From NCBI RefSeq assembly GCF_003261175.1, contig NZ_QLNP01000066.1:1-48281 (forward strand): 48,281 nt of DNA. The letters run 5' to 3'. The notes beneath the pieces were generated by a model. The model was not told the origin of the DNA and ran no database searches. It saw only the letters and a program-made list of their open reading frames with translations. This document shows positions 17,506 to 27,718 of this stretch, one piece after another (positions within the stretch are counted from its first letter, which is position 1; the number at the start of each line of letters is the position of its first letter). Source of the DNA: Arthrobacter globiformis (lineage in GTDB: Bacteria; Actinomycetota; Actinomycetes; Actinomycetales; Micrococcaceae). A program made the position numbers and the translations under genes.

Positions 17506-17962
17506 CAACGAATCCGGCATCCAGGTGGACGAGCCCCGGCTGGTGGCATTGGCGCGCTTCATCTTCGAGCAGCTGTACATCCATCCGCAGGCGGAACTGT
17601 CCATCCTGCTGGTGGACGAGCCGGCCATGGAGAAGCTGCACATCGAGCTCATGGATGAGCCGGGAGCCACCGACGTGCTCTCGGTCCCCATGGATGAGCT
17701 GACCCCGGGAACCCCGGACAAGCCCACCCCGCAGGGGATGCTTGGTGACATCGCAATTTGTCCCCAGGTGGCCGAAATCCAAGCGCGCAACGCCGGGCAC
17801 TCCACGCAGGACGAGATGCTGCTGCTGGCCACGCACGGAATCCTCCACCTGCTCGGCTATGACCATGCCGAACCGGAGGAGAAGGCAGAAATGTTCGGCC
17901 TGCAGCGCGAACTGCTGACGGCATTCACCGGCAAAGAAGCACCGGCCGAGACCACCCAGTGA
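17489..17962 (+). CDS. ybeY: Endoribonuclease YbeY
   Basis: 157 aa from ATG 17489 (MSIEVNNES), chosen over an upstream in-frame ATG because GGGAGAG lies just before it. The metal-binding signature HGILHLLGYDH gives His116, His120 and His126. YbeY is a zinc-dependent RNase for 16S rRNA 3'-end maturation and 70S quality control. The start overlaps phoH by 17 bp and the stop overlaps the next start (GTGA), so phoH-ybeY-CBS gene are translationally linked. Confidence 0.95.
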   Translation: MSIEVNNESGIQVDEPRLVALARFIFEQLYIHPQAELSILLVDEPAMEKLHIELMDEPGATDVLSVPMDELTPGTPDKPTPQGMLGDIAICPQVAEIQARNAGHSTQDEMLLLATHGILHLLGYDHAEPEEKAEMFGLQRELLTAFTGKEAPAETTQ

Positions 17963-19302
17963 CCTCCCTGCTCCTTGTCTGCATGGCGCTGGCGTTTCTC
18001 GGTGCAGCAGCGCTGCTGACTGCTGCCGAGGCGGCGTTCAGCTTTCTTCCGCGCCACGACGCCGAGCAGGCCGTGCAGGGGAGCCGCGGGCGGGCGTTGC
18101 GGAGGATCCTGGATCAGCCGATGACGCACATGCGTGCCCTGCGTTTCTGGCGGATCTGGTTCGAGACGGCCTCGGCGGTTGCCGTGGCTGTACTCCTCTA
18201 CAGCCTGCTGGACAACGTCTGGCTGGCCGGCCTGGCCGCGACAGGCATCATGGCGGTCCTCGGCTTTGTGCTGGTGGGCGTCTCGCCGCGCCAGCTGGGC
18301 CGCTCCCATCCGGCCGCCGTGGCGCAGTATTCGGCGTCGCTGGTCCGGTTCCTGGCCTGGATACTCGGCCCGATCCCCGCCTGGCTTGTCCGGCTGGGCA
18401 GTGCCGTGGCCCCGGGTTCGCCCAACGGTGACGACTCCTACTTCAGCGAGGAGGAGTTCCGCGAACTGGTTGACCGCGCCACCGAGTCGGACATGATCGA
18501 GGACAACGAGGCAGAACTTATCCAGTCCGTCTTCGAGTTCGGCGACACCCTGGTCCGCGCCGTCATGGTGCCGCGGACTGACATCCTGACCATCGACGCC
18601 GGTTCAAGCCTGCACAGCGCGATGGCATTGTTCCTGCGGTCGGGGTATTCCAGGATTCCCGTCATCGGCGAAAACACAGACCAGATCCTGGGCATCATCT
18701 ACCTCAAGGACGTGGCCGCCGCCATCCACGGCATGGATCCGGAGGCCGAACCGCCCGTGGTGGACGTGCTGGCCCGCGAGGTCCGCTACGTGCCGGATTC
18801 CAAGCCGGTGAGCGATCTCCTCCGGGAACTCCAGAAAGAATCCACGCACGTGGCCATCGTCATCGACGAGTACGGCGGGACGGCCGGGCTGGTGACGCTG
18901 GAGGACCTCATCGAAGAGCTCGTCGGCGAAATCGTGGATGAATACGATTCGGAGAGCGCCGCCGTCGTCGATCTCGGCGACGGCACGTACCGGGTGAGCG
19001 CCCGGATGGGCATCGACGACCTCGGTGAGCTGTTCGGCATCGAACTGGACGACGACGAGGTGGACACCGTGGGCGGCCTGCTGGCCAAGGCCCTCGGCCG
19101 GGTCCCGATCGTGGGCAGTGCCGTGGACATCGACGGCGTCTCGCTGCGTGCCGAGCGGCTTGAGGGCCGCCGGAACCGCGTCAGCCACATCATTGCGGGC
19201 GCCGCGCCGAAAGGGCCCGTTCCAAACAATACTGACCTTGAAGAACTTCTCGACGAGGCCGAATCAATGCAACAGGGAGTTCCACGTGAGCAAGCAGAAT
19301 AA
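17959..19302 (+). CDS. CNNM/CorC-type membrane protein with CBS pair
   Basis: 447 aa: an N-terminal DUF21 membrane domain with about three to four helices (residues 1-150), two CBS domains (about 200-330; VPRTDILTIDAG, SRIPVIGENTDQILGIIYLKD, EYGGTAGLVTLEDLIEELVGEI) and a C-terminal CorC/HlyC domain (about 345-425). Called hemolysin-like in databases; the family is now tied to magnesium or cobalt transport and adenine-nucleotide sensing. GTG start overlaps the ybeY stop by 4 bp; the end overlaps era by 17 bp. Position between ybeY and era is conserved in Actinobacteria. Confidence 0.93.
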   Translation: MTSLLLVCMALAFLGAAALLTAAEAAFSFLPRHDAEQAVQGSRGRALRRILDQPMTHMRALRFWRIWFETASAVAVAVLLYSLLDNVWLAGLAATGIMAVLGFVLVGVSPRQLGRSHPAAVAQYSASLVRFLAWILGPIPAWLVRLGSAVAPGSPNGDDSYFSEEEFRELVDRATESDMIEDNEAELIQSVFEFGDTLVRAVMVPRTDILTIDAGSSLHSAMALFLRSGYSRIPVIGENTDQILGIIYLKDVAAAIHGMDPEAEPPVVDVLAREVRYVPDSKPVSDLLRELQKESTHVAIVIDEYGGTAGLVTLEDLIEELVGEIVDEYDSESAAVVDLGDGTYRVSARMGIDDLGELFGIELDDDEVDTVGGLLAKALGRVPIVGSAVDIDGVSLRAERLEGRRNRVSHIIAGAAPKGPVPNNTDLEELLDEAESMQQGVPREQAE

Positions 19303-20245
19303 GGCCGACGCCGGCGAACCGTTCGGCGGGTACCATGCCGGATTCTCGGTGCTGGTGGGCCGGCCCAACGCCGGCAAGTCCACCCTCACCAACGCGCTGG
19401 TGGGCAAAAAGGTGGCCATCACGTCCGCCAAGCCGCAGACTACGCGGCACACCATCCGCGGAATCGTCCACCGCGAGAACGCTCAGCTGATCCTCGTGGA
19501 CACCCCCGGCCTGCACCGGCCCCGCACCCTGCTGGGCAAGCGTCTTAACGACCTCGTTGCCGACACGCTCTCAGAGGTGGACGCGATCGGGTTCTGCATC
19601 CCGGCGAACGAGAAGATCGGCCCCGGTGACAAGTTCATCGCCGCGCAGCTCGCCGCCGTGGGGCGCAAGCCGGTGATTGCCCTCGTCACCAAGGCTGACC
19701 TGGTGGACCGGCAGGCCCTGACGGAGCAGCTGCTGGCCGTCGCCGAGCTCGGCAGGGAAGTGCTGGGCGAGGAAGGCTGGAAGGACATCGTTCCGGTCTC
19801 GGCCGCCGACGGGTTCCAGGTGGGCACGGTGGCGGACGTCCTGATCAGCCACATGCCGCCGTCGCCGCCGCTCTATCCGGACGGCGAGCTGACCGATGAG
19901 CCGGAGGCCGTCATGGTGGCCGAACTTATCCGCGAGGCTGCGCTGGAGGGCGTGCGCGACGAGCTGCCGCACTCACTGGCCGTGGTGGTGGAGGAGATCG
20001 TTCCCCGCGAGGGCCGGACCGAGGACAACCCGCTCCTCGACGTCCGGGTCAACCTCTACGTGGAGCGCCCATCCCAGAAGGCCATCATTATCGGCAAGGG
20101 CGGAAGCCGTCTGCGGGAGGTCGGCACCAACGCACGGAAGGGCATCGAGGCGCTCCTGGGCACCCGCATCTACCTCGACCTCCATGTCAAGGTGGCCAAG
20201 GACTGGCAGCGCGACCCCAAGCAGCTGGTGAAGCTCGGGTTCTGA
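19286..20245 (+). CDS. era: GTPase Era
   Basis: 319 aa from GTG 19286 with AGGGAG 6 nt upstream; the open frame extends further left but only as a shadow of the CBS gene. G motifs: GRPNAGKST, a switch with TTRHTIRGI, DTPGLHRPR and TKADLVD. The C-terminal KH domain has KAIIIGKGGSRLREVG (about 264-279). Era binds the 3' end of 16S rRNA and helps mature the small subunit, in line with its neighbours phoH and ybeY. A hairpin terminator lies 49 bp after the stop. Confidence 0.97.
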   Translation: MSKQNKADAGEPFGGYHAGFSVLVGRPNAGKSTLTNALVGKKVAITSAKPQTTRHTIRGIVHRENAQLILVDTPGLHRPRTLLGKRLNDLVADTLSEVDAIGFCIPANEKIGPGDKFIAAQLAAVGRKPVIALVTKADLVDRQALTEQLLAVAELGREVLGEEGWKDIVPVSAADGFQVGTVADVLISHMPPSPPLYPDGELTDEPEAVMVAELIREAALEGVRDELPHSLAVVVEEIVPREGRTEDNPLLDVRVNLYVERPSQKAIIIGKGGSRLREVGTNARKGIEALLGTRIYLDLHVKVAKDWQRDPKQLVKLGF

Positions 20246-20255
20246 CCCGCCGACG

Positions 20256-20287
20256 CCGGCGCGCCAACGTTAACGCCTGCGCGCCGG
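20256..20287 (+). repeat. Inverted repeat after era
   Basis: CCGGCGCGC (20256-20264) and GCGCGCCGG (20279-20287), perfect 9-bp arms around a 14-base loop that contains AACGTT. It directly precedes the era terminator hairpin and may form part of the same 3' structure. Confidence 0.5.
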
Positions 20288-20293
20288 GCCGCG

Positions 20294-20315
20294 AACGCCG
20301 GATGTCCGGCGTTTT
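20294..20315 (+). terminator. Rho-independent terminator of the phoH-era run
   Basis: AACGCCGG-ATGT-CCGGCGTT stem-loop (20294-20313) followed by TT and then CCC. It ends just before the -10-like element of the next gene. Confidence 0.75.
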
Positions 20316-20330
20316 CCCAGAAACGGCTAC

Positions 20331-20336
20331 TAAAAT
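20331..20336 (+). promoter_or_regulatory. Candidate -10 element for the LCP gene
   Basis: TAAAAT, 37 bp before the GTG start and right after the era terminator. No clear -35. A GAGGAAGG ribosome-binding site follows at 20357-20364. Confidence 0.45.
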
Positions 20337-20372
20337 AGGCCGGATCCCATTTTTTCGAGGAAGGTACACCCT

Positions 20373-21950
20373 GTGGTGCGACGCCGCGACAACCGCGCCC
20401 AAGGACCGGGCACACCCGCCCGGTCCGAGCCAGCTGCCCGGCATGCCGAGGACGCCCGGCTGGGCGCTGCCCGGCACCTGAACGTCCGCCACATGCCCAC
20501 GTGGCTCAAGGTGACCACCGCCGTGGTCGCCGTGGTCCTGGCTGGCGGCCTCGCCTTTGCCGGCTACTGGTACTTCAGGCTGCAGTCCAACATCTCCACC
20601 GCCGCGCTCGGCGCCGGAAGTAGCCGGACCGACGCCACGGACGATGCCACCGGCAGGCTGCAGATCCTGATCCTGGGGTCCGACACCCGCGACGGCAAGA
20701 ACTCGAATTACGGCAGTACCGAGGATTCCACCGGCTACGGCAATTCCGACGTCATGATGCTCATGGACATCTCGGAGGACAACAAGCGGGTCAACGTGAT
20801 CAGCTTCCCGCGCGACCTGCTGGTGGACATCCCCAAGTGCACGGACCAGAAGACCGGCAAGCAGTACCCGGCCCGCAGCGGCATCATGATCAACGAAGCC
20901 ATGAAAGAGGCCGGCATCGGCTGCGCCGTGGACACGGTCAACAAGCTGACGGGCATGGAGATTGACCACTTCATGATGGCTGACTTCAACGCCGTCAAAG
21001 AACTGTCGAATGCCGTGGGCGGCGTCGAGGTGTGCATCAGCGACGCCGTCTACGACCCCGACTCCCGGCTGAAGCTGCCCAAGGGCACCTCCCAGGTGCA
21101 GGGCGAACAGGCCCTCGCCTTCCTCCGCACCCGCCATGCGTTCGCCGACGGCGGCGACCTCGGCCGCATCAGAGCCCAGCAGGGCTTCCTGTCCTCCCTG
21201 ACCCGCAAGATCAAGGATGACGGCACCCTCTCCAACCCGGCGAAGCTCCTGAACATCGCCGACGTCATCACCAAGAACCTCACCGTCGACGACGGCCTCG
21301 CCTCGGTACCGGCGATGGTCACCATCGGCAACCGGCTGAAGACGATCGACGTCGGCAAGGTTGCCTTTGTGGCGACACCGACCGTCCCTGCGGCCAGCGA
21401 TCCCAACCGGCTCGAAGCGGCGCAGCCGGCCGCCTCGCAGCTGTTCGCCGCTCTGAGGAAGGACGTCGACCTGACCGACCCGGACGGGAAGGAAACCCCG
21501 TCGCCGTCGGCCACGCCCAAGCCTTCGGCGAGCTCCACGCCGTCGGCCGCGCCCAAGCCTACAGCGGCGGCGCCGTATGACAAGACGCTGCAGCCCATCA
21601 CCGTGGCAAACGGAACCGGTTCGCCCACCCGGACCCAGGAAATCGTTGACGTCGTGGTGGCCGGCGGCTTCACCCAGGTAGGGCAGCTGGAGGCCGACAC
21701 GACGGCAAAGACAATGGTGTACTACGGACCTGAGTTCGCGGACGTCGCCGCCGACGTGGCGGCCCTGTTCGGTATTCCGGCCGCCCAGGTGGCGCCCTCG
21801 TCCGGCGTCGCGGGCGTGCAGCTGTACCTCGGTTCCGACTTCCCGTCCGGAACGAAGTTCGGCAAGACCACCGTTCCCAAGGACATCGTCAACCAGACAG
21901 CCAGCGACACCGTCTGCCAGCAGGCAAACCCCGAGCTGATCGTGCGCTAG
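20373..21950 (+). CDS. LytR-CpsA-Psr (LCP) family cell-wall ligase
   Basis: 525 aa. A basic cytoplasmic N-terminus is followed by one membrane helix (about 47-67), the LCP catalytic domain (ILGSDTRDGKNSNYG, SDVMMLMDI, NVISFPRDLLVDI, AFLRTRHAFADGGDLGRIRAQQ) with the conserved Arg and Asp residues that bind the polyprenyl-pyrophosphate substrate, a Pro/Ser/Ala linker, and a C-terminal LytR_C domain (about 405-500, ITVANGTGSPTRTQEIV). These enzymes attach teichoic acid or arabinogalactan-like polymers to peptidoglycan outside the membrane. GTG start with GAGGAAGG 8 nt upstream. Monocistronic between two terminators. Confidence 0.92.
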   Translation: MVRRRDNRAQGPGTPARSEPAARHAEDARLGAARHLNVRHMPTWLKVTTAVVAVVLAGGLAFAGYWYFRLQSNISTAALGAGSSRTDATDDATGRLQILILGSDTRDGKNSNYGSTEDSTGYGNSDVMMLMDISEDNKRVNVISFPRDLLVDIPKCTDQKTGKQYPARSGIMINEAMKEAGIGCAVDTVNKLTGMEIDHFMMADFNAVKELSNAVGGVEVCISDAVYDPDSRLKLPKGTSQVQGEQALAFLRTRHAFADGGDLGRIRAQQGFLSSLTRKIKDDGTLSNPAKLLNIADVITKNLTVDDGLASVPAMVTIGNRLKTIDVGKVAFVATPTVPAASDPNRLEAAQPAASQLFAALRKDVDLTDPDGKETPSPSATPKPSASSTPSAAPKPTAAAPYDKTLQPITVANGTGSPTRTQEIVDVVVAGGFTQVGQLEADTTAKTMVYYGPEFADVAADVAALFGIPAAQVAPSSGVAGVQLYLGSDFPSGTKFGKTTVPKDIVNQTASDTVCQQANPELIVR

Positions 21951-22000
21951 CTGACCGCGCGCTAGCTGACCGCGCGGGGTAGCTGAACGCCGTAGCTGCC
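21943..22000 (+). repeat. Short degenerate tandem repeat at the LCP stop codon
   Basis: GCGCTAGCTGACC occurs twice in a row with period 15 (starting 21945 and 21960), and two decayed copies follow (GGTAGCTGAACGCC, CGTAGCTGCC). The first copy includes the LCP stop codon TAG, so the array probably grew by slippage of the 3' end of the gene. Confidence 0.7.
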
Positions 22001-22018
22001 TGCGGTTTTGTCGTAAAG

Positions 22019-22058
22019 AAAAAGCCGGGCCGCCCCGAACGGGGGCGGCCCGGCATTT
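22019..22058. terminator. Bidirectional terminator between LCP gene and M13 peptidase
   Basis: 13-bp perfect stem GCCGGGCCGCCCC (22024-22036) / GGGGCGGCCCGGC (22042-22054), loop GAACG, with an A-run on the left (GAAAAA) and ATTTCT on the right, so it works in both directions for these convergent genes. Confidence 0.9.
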
Positions 22059-22064
22059 CTGCAC

Positions 22065-24017
22065 TCACCAGATGCTGACGCGCTCCGCCGGGGGCATCCA
22101 CATCCCGTCCTCCTCCGTGACGCCGAACGCGGCGTGGAAGGAGTCCAGGTTCTTGGCAATGGCATTGGTGCGGAACTCGTTGGGGGAGTGCGGGTCAGTG
22201 GCCAGCCGCCGGACGGCCTCTTCCGTGCGGATCACCTGGCGCCAGCCGGCCGCCCAGGAAGCGAAGAAGCGCTGTTCACCCGTCAGCCCGTCGAGCACCT
22301 CTGGTTCCTGGCCGTCAAGGCTGAGGCGGTAGGCCTTGTGCGCAATGGTTAGCCCGCCCAGGTCGCCGATGTTTTCGCCCAATGTGAGCTTGCCGTTGAC
22401 GTTGTGTCCGGGTGCGGCGTACGGGGATAGCGCATCGAACTGGTCCACGAGGCGGCCGGTCAGGGCTTCGAAGGCCTTGCGGTCGTCCTCGGTCCACCAG
22501 TTGCGCAGCTCGCCCTTGCCGTCGAACTGCGAGCCCTGGTCGTCGAAGCCGTGGCCGATCTCGTGCCCGATCACGGCCCCGATGCCGCCATAGTTCACCG
22601 CGTCGTCGGCGTCGGCGGTGAAGAACGGCGGCTGGAGGATGGCGGCCGGGAAGACGACCTCATTCAGCATGGGGTGGTAGTAGGCATTGACGGTCTGCGG
22701 CGTCATGAGCCACTTGTTGAGGTCCACCGGCTTGCCCACCTCGTCAAGGTGCCGGTCGACGTCGGCGTTGTGGGCCCGTTCGACGTTCCCCAGCAGGTCG
22801 GCGGGGTCCACCACCACTGCCGAATAGTCGATCCATTCGTCGGGGAACCCGATCTTCGCGCGGAACGCCCCCAGTTTCCGGAGCGCCTCGGCCTTGGTGT
22901 CCTCGCCCATCCATTCCAGCCCGCTGATGCTCTGCCGGTAGGCCTCGATCAGGTTCGCCACGAGGGTCTGCATGCGGGCCTTGTGGCCCTCCGGGAAGTG
23001 CCGGGCCACATAGATCTGGCCAACGGCCTCGCCCAGCGCCGCCTCGACGACGGCGACGCCCCGTTTCCAGCGGTCCTTGTTTCGGGGGGTGCCGCTGATG
23101 GTGGTGCCGTAGAAGGCGAAGTTTGTGTCCACGAAGGCGGACGACAGGTAGGGGGCCGCCGAGTTGATGACGCGCAGGGCAAGCCATTCCTGCCACACCG
23201 GCAGTGACTCCGAGGCCAGCAGCGCGGCGGCGCCGGCAAAGAAGTCAGGGGTGCTGACGACGATCTCCTGCCGCTTCTCCGGGGCGATGTCCGCGGCCTC
23301 AAACCACGTGTCCAGCAGGGGGAACAGCTTGCGCGCCTCGTCCGCCGATTTCAGGTTGTAGGTCTTCTGCGGGTCACGGAGCGTGACGTTGTCCCAGTGG
23401 TGCGAGGCGAGGGCGGTCTCCAGGGCCACCACCCGTGCCGCGGCACCTTCGGGATCGGCCACGCCGGCCAGGCCGAACATGGTGCCCACGTACTCCCGGT
23501 AGGACTGCATCACGGGGGCGAATTTCTCCTCGCGGTAATAGGACTCGTCGGGCAGCCCGAGGCCGCCCTGCCCCGTGTACAGCAGAACGCGGTCGGGGTT
23601 GCCGGCGTCGGGTGCCGGGTAGATGTAGAAGAGTCCGGACACATCGGCACGGAAGAGCCGGCCGGCCAGCGCCAGCAGTTCGTCAATGCTGGCGGTGGCG
23701 AAGACCTCGGCCAGGCGTCCGCGGATGGGGTCCATGCCCTTGGCCTCGACGGCTGCCTCATCCATGAAGCTGCTGTAGAGGTCGCCGATTTTCCGCTCGA
23801 TCCCGCTGGCCTCGGCCCCCTTGGCCGCGGCTTCCTCGATGATTTCCCGGACAGCCAGTTCGGAGCCGTCGCGCAGGGCTGTGAATGTGCCTTCCAGCGC
23901 ACGGTCGTCAGGGATGGTGGTGTCCTTCAGCCAGGCGCCGTTCACATGCTGGTAGAGGTCGTCCTGTGGCCTCACGCTGCGGTCGATGTTTGACAGGGCG
24001 ATCCCCGAAATTGGCAC
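22065..24017 (-). CDS. M13 family zinc metallopeptidase (neprilysin/PepO-like)
   Basis: 650 aa, the usual bacterial M13 length. Starts PISGIALSNIDRSVRPQDDLYQHVNGAWL, the family N-terminal signature. Catalytic zinc motif VIGHEIGHGFDDQG (about residues 482-495), the second zinc ligand region ENIGDLGGLTIAHKAY, and VNAYYHPMLNEVVFPAAILQPP before it. No signal peptide or membrane segment is visible, so it is probably a cytoplasmic oligopeptidase, unlike animal neprilysin. GTG start with GAAGGAG upstream. It is divergent from the leuA leader. Confidence 0.95.
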   Translation of the reverse strand: MPISGIALSNIDRSVRPQDDLYQHVNGAWLKDTTIPDDRALEGTFTALRDGSELAVREIIEEAAAKGAEASGIERKIGDLYSSFMDEAAVEAKGMDPIRGRLAEVFATASIDELLALAGRLFRADVSGLFYIYPAPDAGNPDRVLLYTGQGGLGLPDESYYREEKFAPVMQSYREYVGTMFGLAGVADPEGAAARVVALETALASHHWDNVTLRDPQKTYNLKSADEARKLFPLLDTWFEAADIAPEKRQEIVVSTPDFFAGAAALLASESLPVWQEWLALRVINSAAPYLSSAFVDTNFAFYGTTISGTPRNKDRWKRGVAVVEAALGEAVGQIYVARHFPEGHKARMQTLVANLIEAYRQSISGLEWMGEDTKAEALRKLGAFRAKIGFPDEWIDYSAVVVDPADLLGNVERAHNADVDRHLDEVGKPVDLNKWLMTPQTVNAYYHPMLNEVVFPAAILQPPFFTADADDAVNYGGIGAVIGHEIGHGFDDQGSQFDGKGELRNWWTEDDRKAFEALTGRLVDQFDALSPYAAPGHNVNGKLTLGENIGDLGGLTIAHKAYRLSLDGQEPEVLDGLTGEQRFFASWAAGWRQVIRTEEAVRRLATDPHSPNEFRTNAIAKNLDSFHAAFGVTEEDGMWMPPAERVSIW

Positions 24018-24129
24018 AGGAGCTCCTTCGATGACGGGCTGCGGCCGGCACTTTCACCGGTGCAGCGTCTGCATTGTGGACGTTGCTGAGGTGTTGCTCC
24101 TTCATCTTACGCACCCGTGTTACTGTGAA

Positions 24130-24161
24130 ATGGTGCGTGCAGAACTCCTTCTTCTTAGCTG

Positions 24162-24189
<28 letters not shown>
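24130..24189 (+). CDS. leuA leader peptide (four consecutive Leu codons)
   Basis: A 19-codon frame, MVRAELLLLSCRGEASDAI, with Leu codons CTC CTT CTT CTT in a row (24145-24156). CTT is rare in this GC-rich genome, which would make decoding more sensitive to charged leucyl-tRNA. It lies 78 bp upstream of leuA on the same strand. No strong Shine-Dalgarno sequence precedes ATG; a TACTGT (24121-24126) close by may be a promoter element. Ribosome stalling on the Leu run would change folding of the RNA that begins 6 nt later. The role is inferred from position and composition, and matches leucine attenuation known upstream of leuA in Actinobacteria. Confidence 0.88.
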
Positions 24190-26007
<1,818 letters not shown>

Positions 26008-26016
26008 GCTTCCTGA

Positions 26017-26057
26017 CAGCTGCGCCGCCGGTCCACACCGGCGGCGCAGCTGTTTTC
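26017..26057 (+). terminator. Rho-independent terminator of leuA
   Basis: Perfect 16-bp stem CAGCTGCGCCGCCGGT (26017-26032) / ACCGGCGGCGCAGCTG (26037-26052), loop CCAC, followed by TTTTC. Confidence 0.95.
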
Positions 26058-26099
26058 GGCGGCTCAACTGTTTTCATGGAGTCAATGGGAAGATTAAGC

Positions 26100-26849
26100 G
26101 TGGTCCAATCATTTGCAGCGCGCAGCTACCGCGACGACGCCGTGGTGTTGCGCACCCACAAACTGGGCGAGGCGGACCGCATCATCACCCTGCTGACCAA
26201 GCACCACGGCCAGGTCAGGGCGGTGGCCAGGGGGATCCGGCGGACCACCAGCCGCTTCGGCGCCCGCCTGGAGCCCTTCATGGTGGCAGACCTGCAGCTC
26301 GTGTCCGGCAAGAGCCTCGACATCGTGACGCAGGCCGTCGCGAAAGGGGCGTACGGGGGCAACATCGCTGCCGACTACGGCCGTTATACGGTGGCCGCGG
26401 CCATGACCGAAACCGCAGAAAAGCTGACCGACGTCGACGGTGAAGCCGGGACGGCCCAGTACAACCTGCTGGTCGGTGCCCTGGCCTCGCTGAGCCGCGG
26501 GGACCACGCGCCTGAGCTGATCCTGGATTCCTACCTGCTGCGGGCCCTGTCAACCGGAGGCTGGGCGCCCAGCTTCACGGACTGCGCGCGCTGCGGCGCG
26601 CCCGGACCGCACACCGCGTTCTCCGCTCCGCTGGGCGGCATGGTCTGCGGCGACTGCCGCCCGCCTGGGTCACCGGCGCCGGCACCGGAAACGGTGTCCC
26701 TGCTGGGTGCGCTGCTCACCGGGAACTGGCCGACGGCGGACGCTTCACTTCCGGTCCACCGCCGGGAATCCGCGGGCCTGGTGGCAAGCTATTTGCAGTG
26801 GCACCTCGAGCGTGTCCTGAAATCCCTCAAACATGTGGAGCGTACCTAA
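26100..26849 (+). CDS. recO: DNA repair protein RecO
   Basis: 249 aa from GTG 26100, chosen for GGGAAG 7 nt upstream; ATG 26085 and ATG 26076 are in frame alternatives. N-terminal OB domain [25 protein letters not shown], then a helical part and a four-Cys zinc site (Cys162, Cys165, Cys183, Cys186; CARC...CGDC). RecO loads RecA on SSB-coated DNA with RecR. The stop is 2 bp before the uppS start region, and recO-uppS pairing is conserved in Actinobacteria. Confidence 0.94.
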   Translation: MVQSFAARSYRDDAVVLRTHKLGEADRIITLLTKHHGQVRAVARGIRRTTSRFGARLEPFMVADLQLVSGKSLDIVTQAVAKGAYGGNIAADYGRYTVAAAMTETAEKLTDVDGEAGTAQYNLLVGALASLSRGDHAPELILDSYLLRALSTGGWAPSFTDCARCGAPGPHTAFSAPLGGMVCGDCRPPGSPAPAPETVSLLGALLTGNWPTADASLPVHRRESAGLVASYLQWHLERVLKSLKHVERT

Positions 26850-26851
26850 CA

Positions 26852-27673
26852 GTGTCCTTGGGAAAGAAGACCAGTCCTGCCCGGCGCCGCACCGCTCCGG
26901 TGGTGGCCCCGTACCCGCACTCCTCGGGGGCGGTTCCGCCGTCGATTCCGGCCGAGTTCGTGCCCCGGCACGTGGCCATCGTGATGGACGGCAACGGCAG
27001 GTGGGCCAACCAGCGCGGACTGCCGCGCATCGAGGGCCACAAGGCGGGGGAGCCCGCACTGCTGGACGTCGTGGCAGGTGCCATTGAACTCGGCATCGAA
27101 TACGTCAGCGTGTACGCCTTCTCCACCGAGAACTGGCGGCGGTCTCCCGAGGAAGTCCGCTTCCTGATGGGATTCAACAAGGAGGTGCTGCGCCGGCAGC
27201 GCAACCAACTGGACGACTGGGGCGTGCGGATCCGCTGGTCCGGCCGGCGTCCCCGCCTCTGGGGTTCGGTGATCCGCGAACTGGAGGAGGCAGAGGCGTA
27301 CACCGCCGGAAACAGCACCTGCACGCTGACCATGTGCGTGAACTACGGCGGCCGGGCCGAAATCGCGGACGCGGTGTCCGCCATTGCCCGCGACGTGGCC
27401 GACGGCAGGCTCAAGCCCGGGGCCATCACCGAGAAGACGATCCAAAAGTACCTTGACGAGCCGGACCTTCCCGACGTCGACCTATTCCTCCGCAGTTCCG
27501 GTGAACAGCGGCTGTCCAACTTCATGCTGTGGCAGTCGGCGTACGCGGAGTTCGTCTTCCTCGACACCCTGTGGCCCGACGTCGACCGCCGGACCCTCTG
27601 GGACGCAGTGGAGATCTATGCCCAGCGGGACCGCCGGTACGGCGGCGCAGTGGACGCCGCCCGGGCCCTCTAG
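26852..27673 (+). CDS. uppS: Isoprenyl (undecaprenyl/decaprenyl) diphosphate synthase
   Basis: 273 aa. After a basic N-terminal tail of about 30 residues comes [17 protein letters not shown], with the catalytic Asp of the cis-prenyltransferase family, then [15 protein letters not shown] and the C-terminal [22 protein letters not shown]. It makes the lipid carrier for peptidoglycan and wall polymers. GTG 26852 directly follows recO; GGAG is 11 nt upstream. Exact chain length of the product (C50 or C55) cannot be read from sequence. Confidence 0.95.
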   Translation: MSLGKKTSPARRRTAPVVAPYPHSSGAVPPSIPAEFVPRHVAIVMDGNGRWANQRGLPRIEGHKAGEPALLDVVAGAIELGIEYVSVYAFSTENWRRSPEEVRFLMGFNKEVLRRQRNQLDDWGVRIRWSGRRPRLWGSVIRELEEAEAYTAGNSTCTLTMCVNYGGRAEIADAVSAIARDVADGRLKPGAITEKTIQKYLDEPDLPDVDLFLRSSGEQRLSNFMLWQSAYAEFVFLDTLWPDVDRRTLWDAVEIYAQRDRRYGGAVDAARAL

Positions 27674-27718
27674 ATTCCGCGGCGCTGGGGTCACGGTACC
27701 GGACACCCTGCACCCGAA

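Noticed and set aside
20187-22064. 625-codon minus-strand frame opposite the LCP gene
   Set aside because: Low-complexity Gly/Arg/Val/His sequence, typical antisense shadow; the LCP protein has clear domains.
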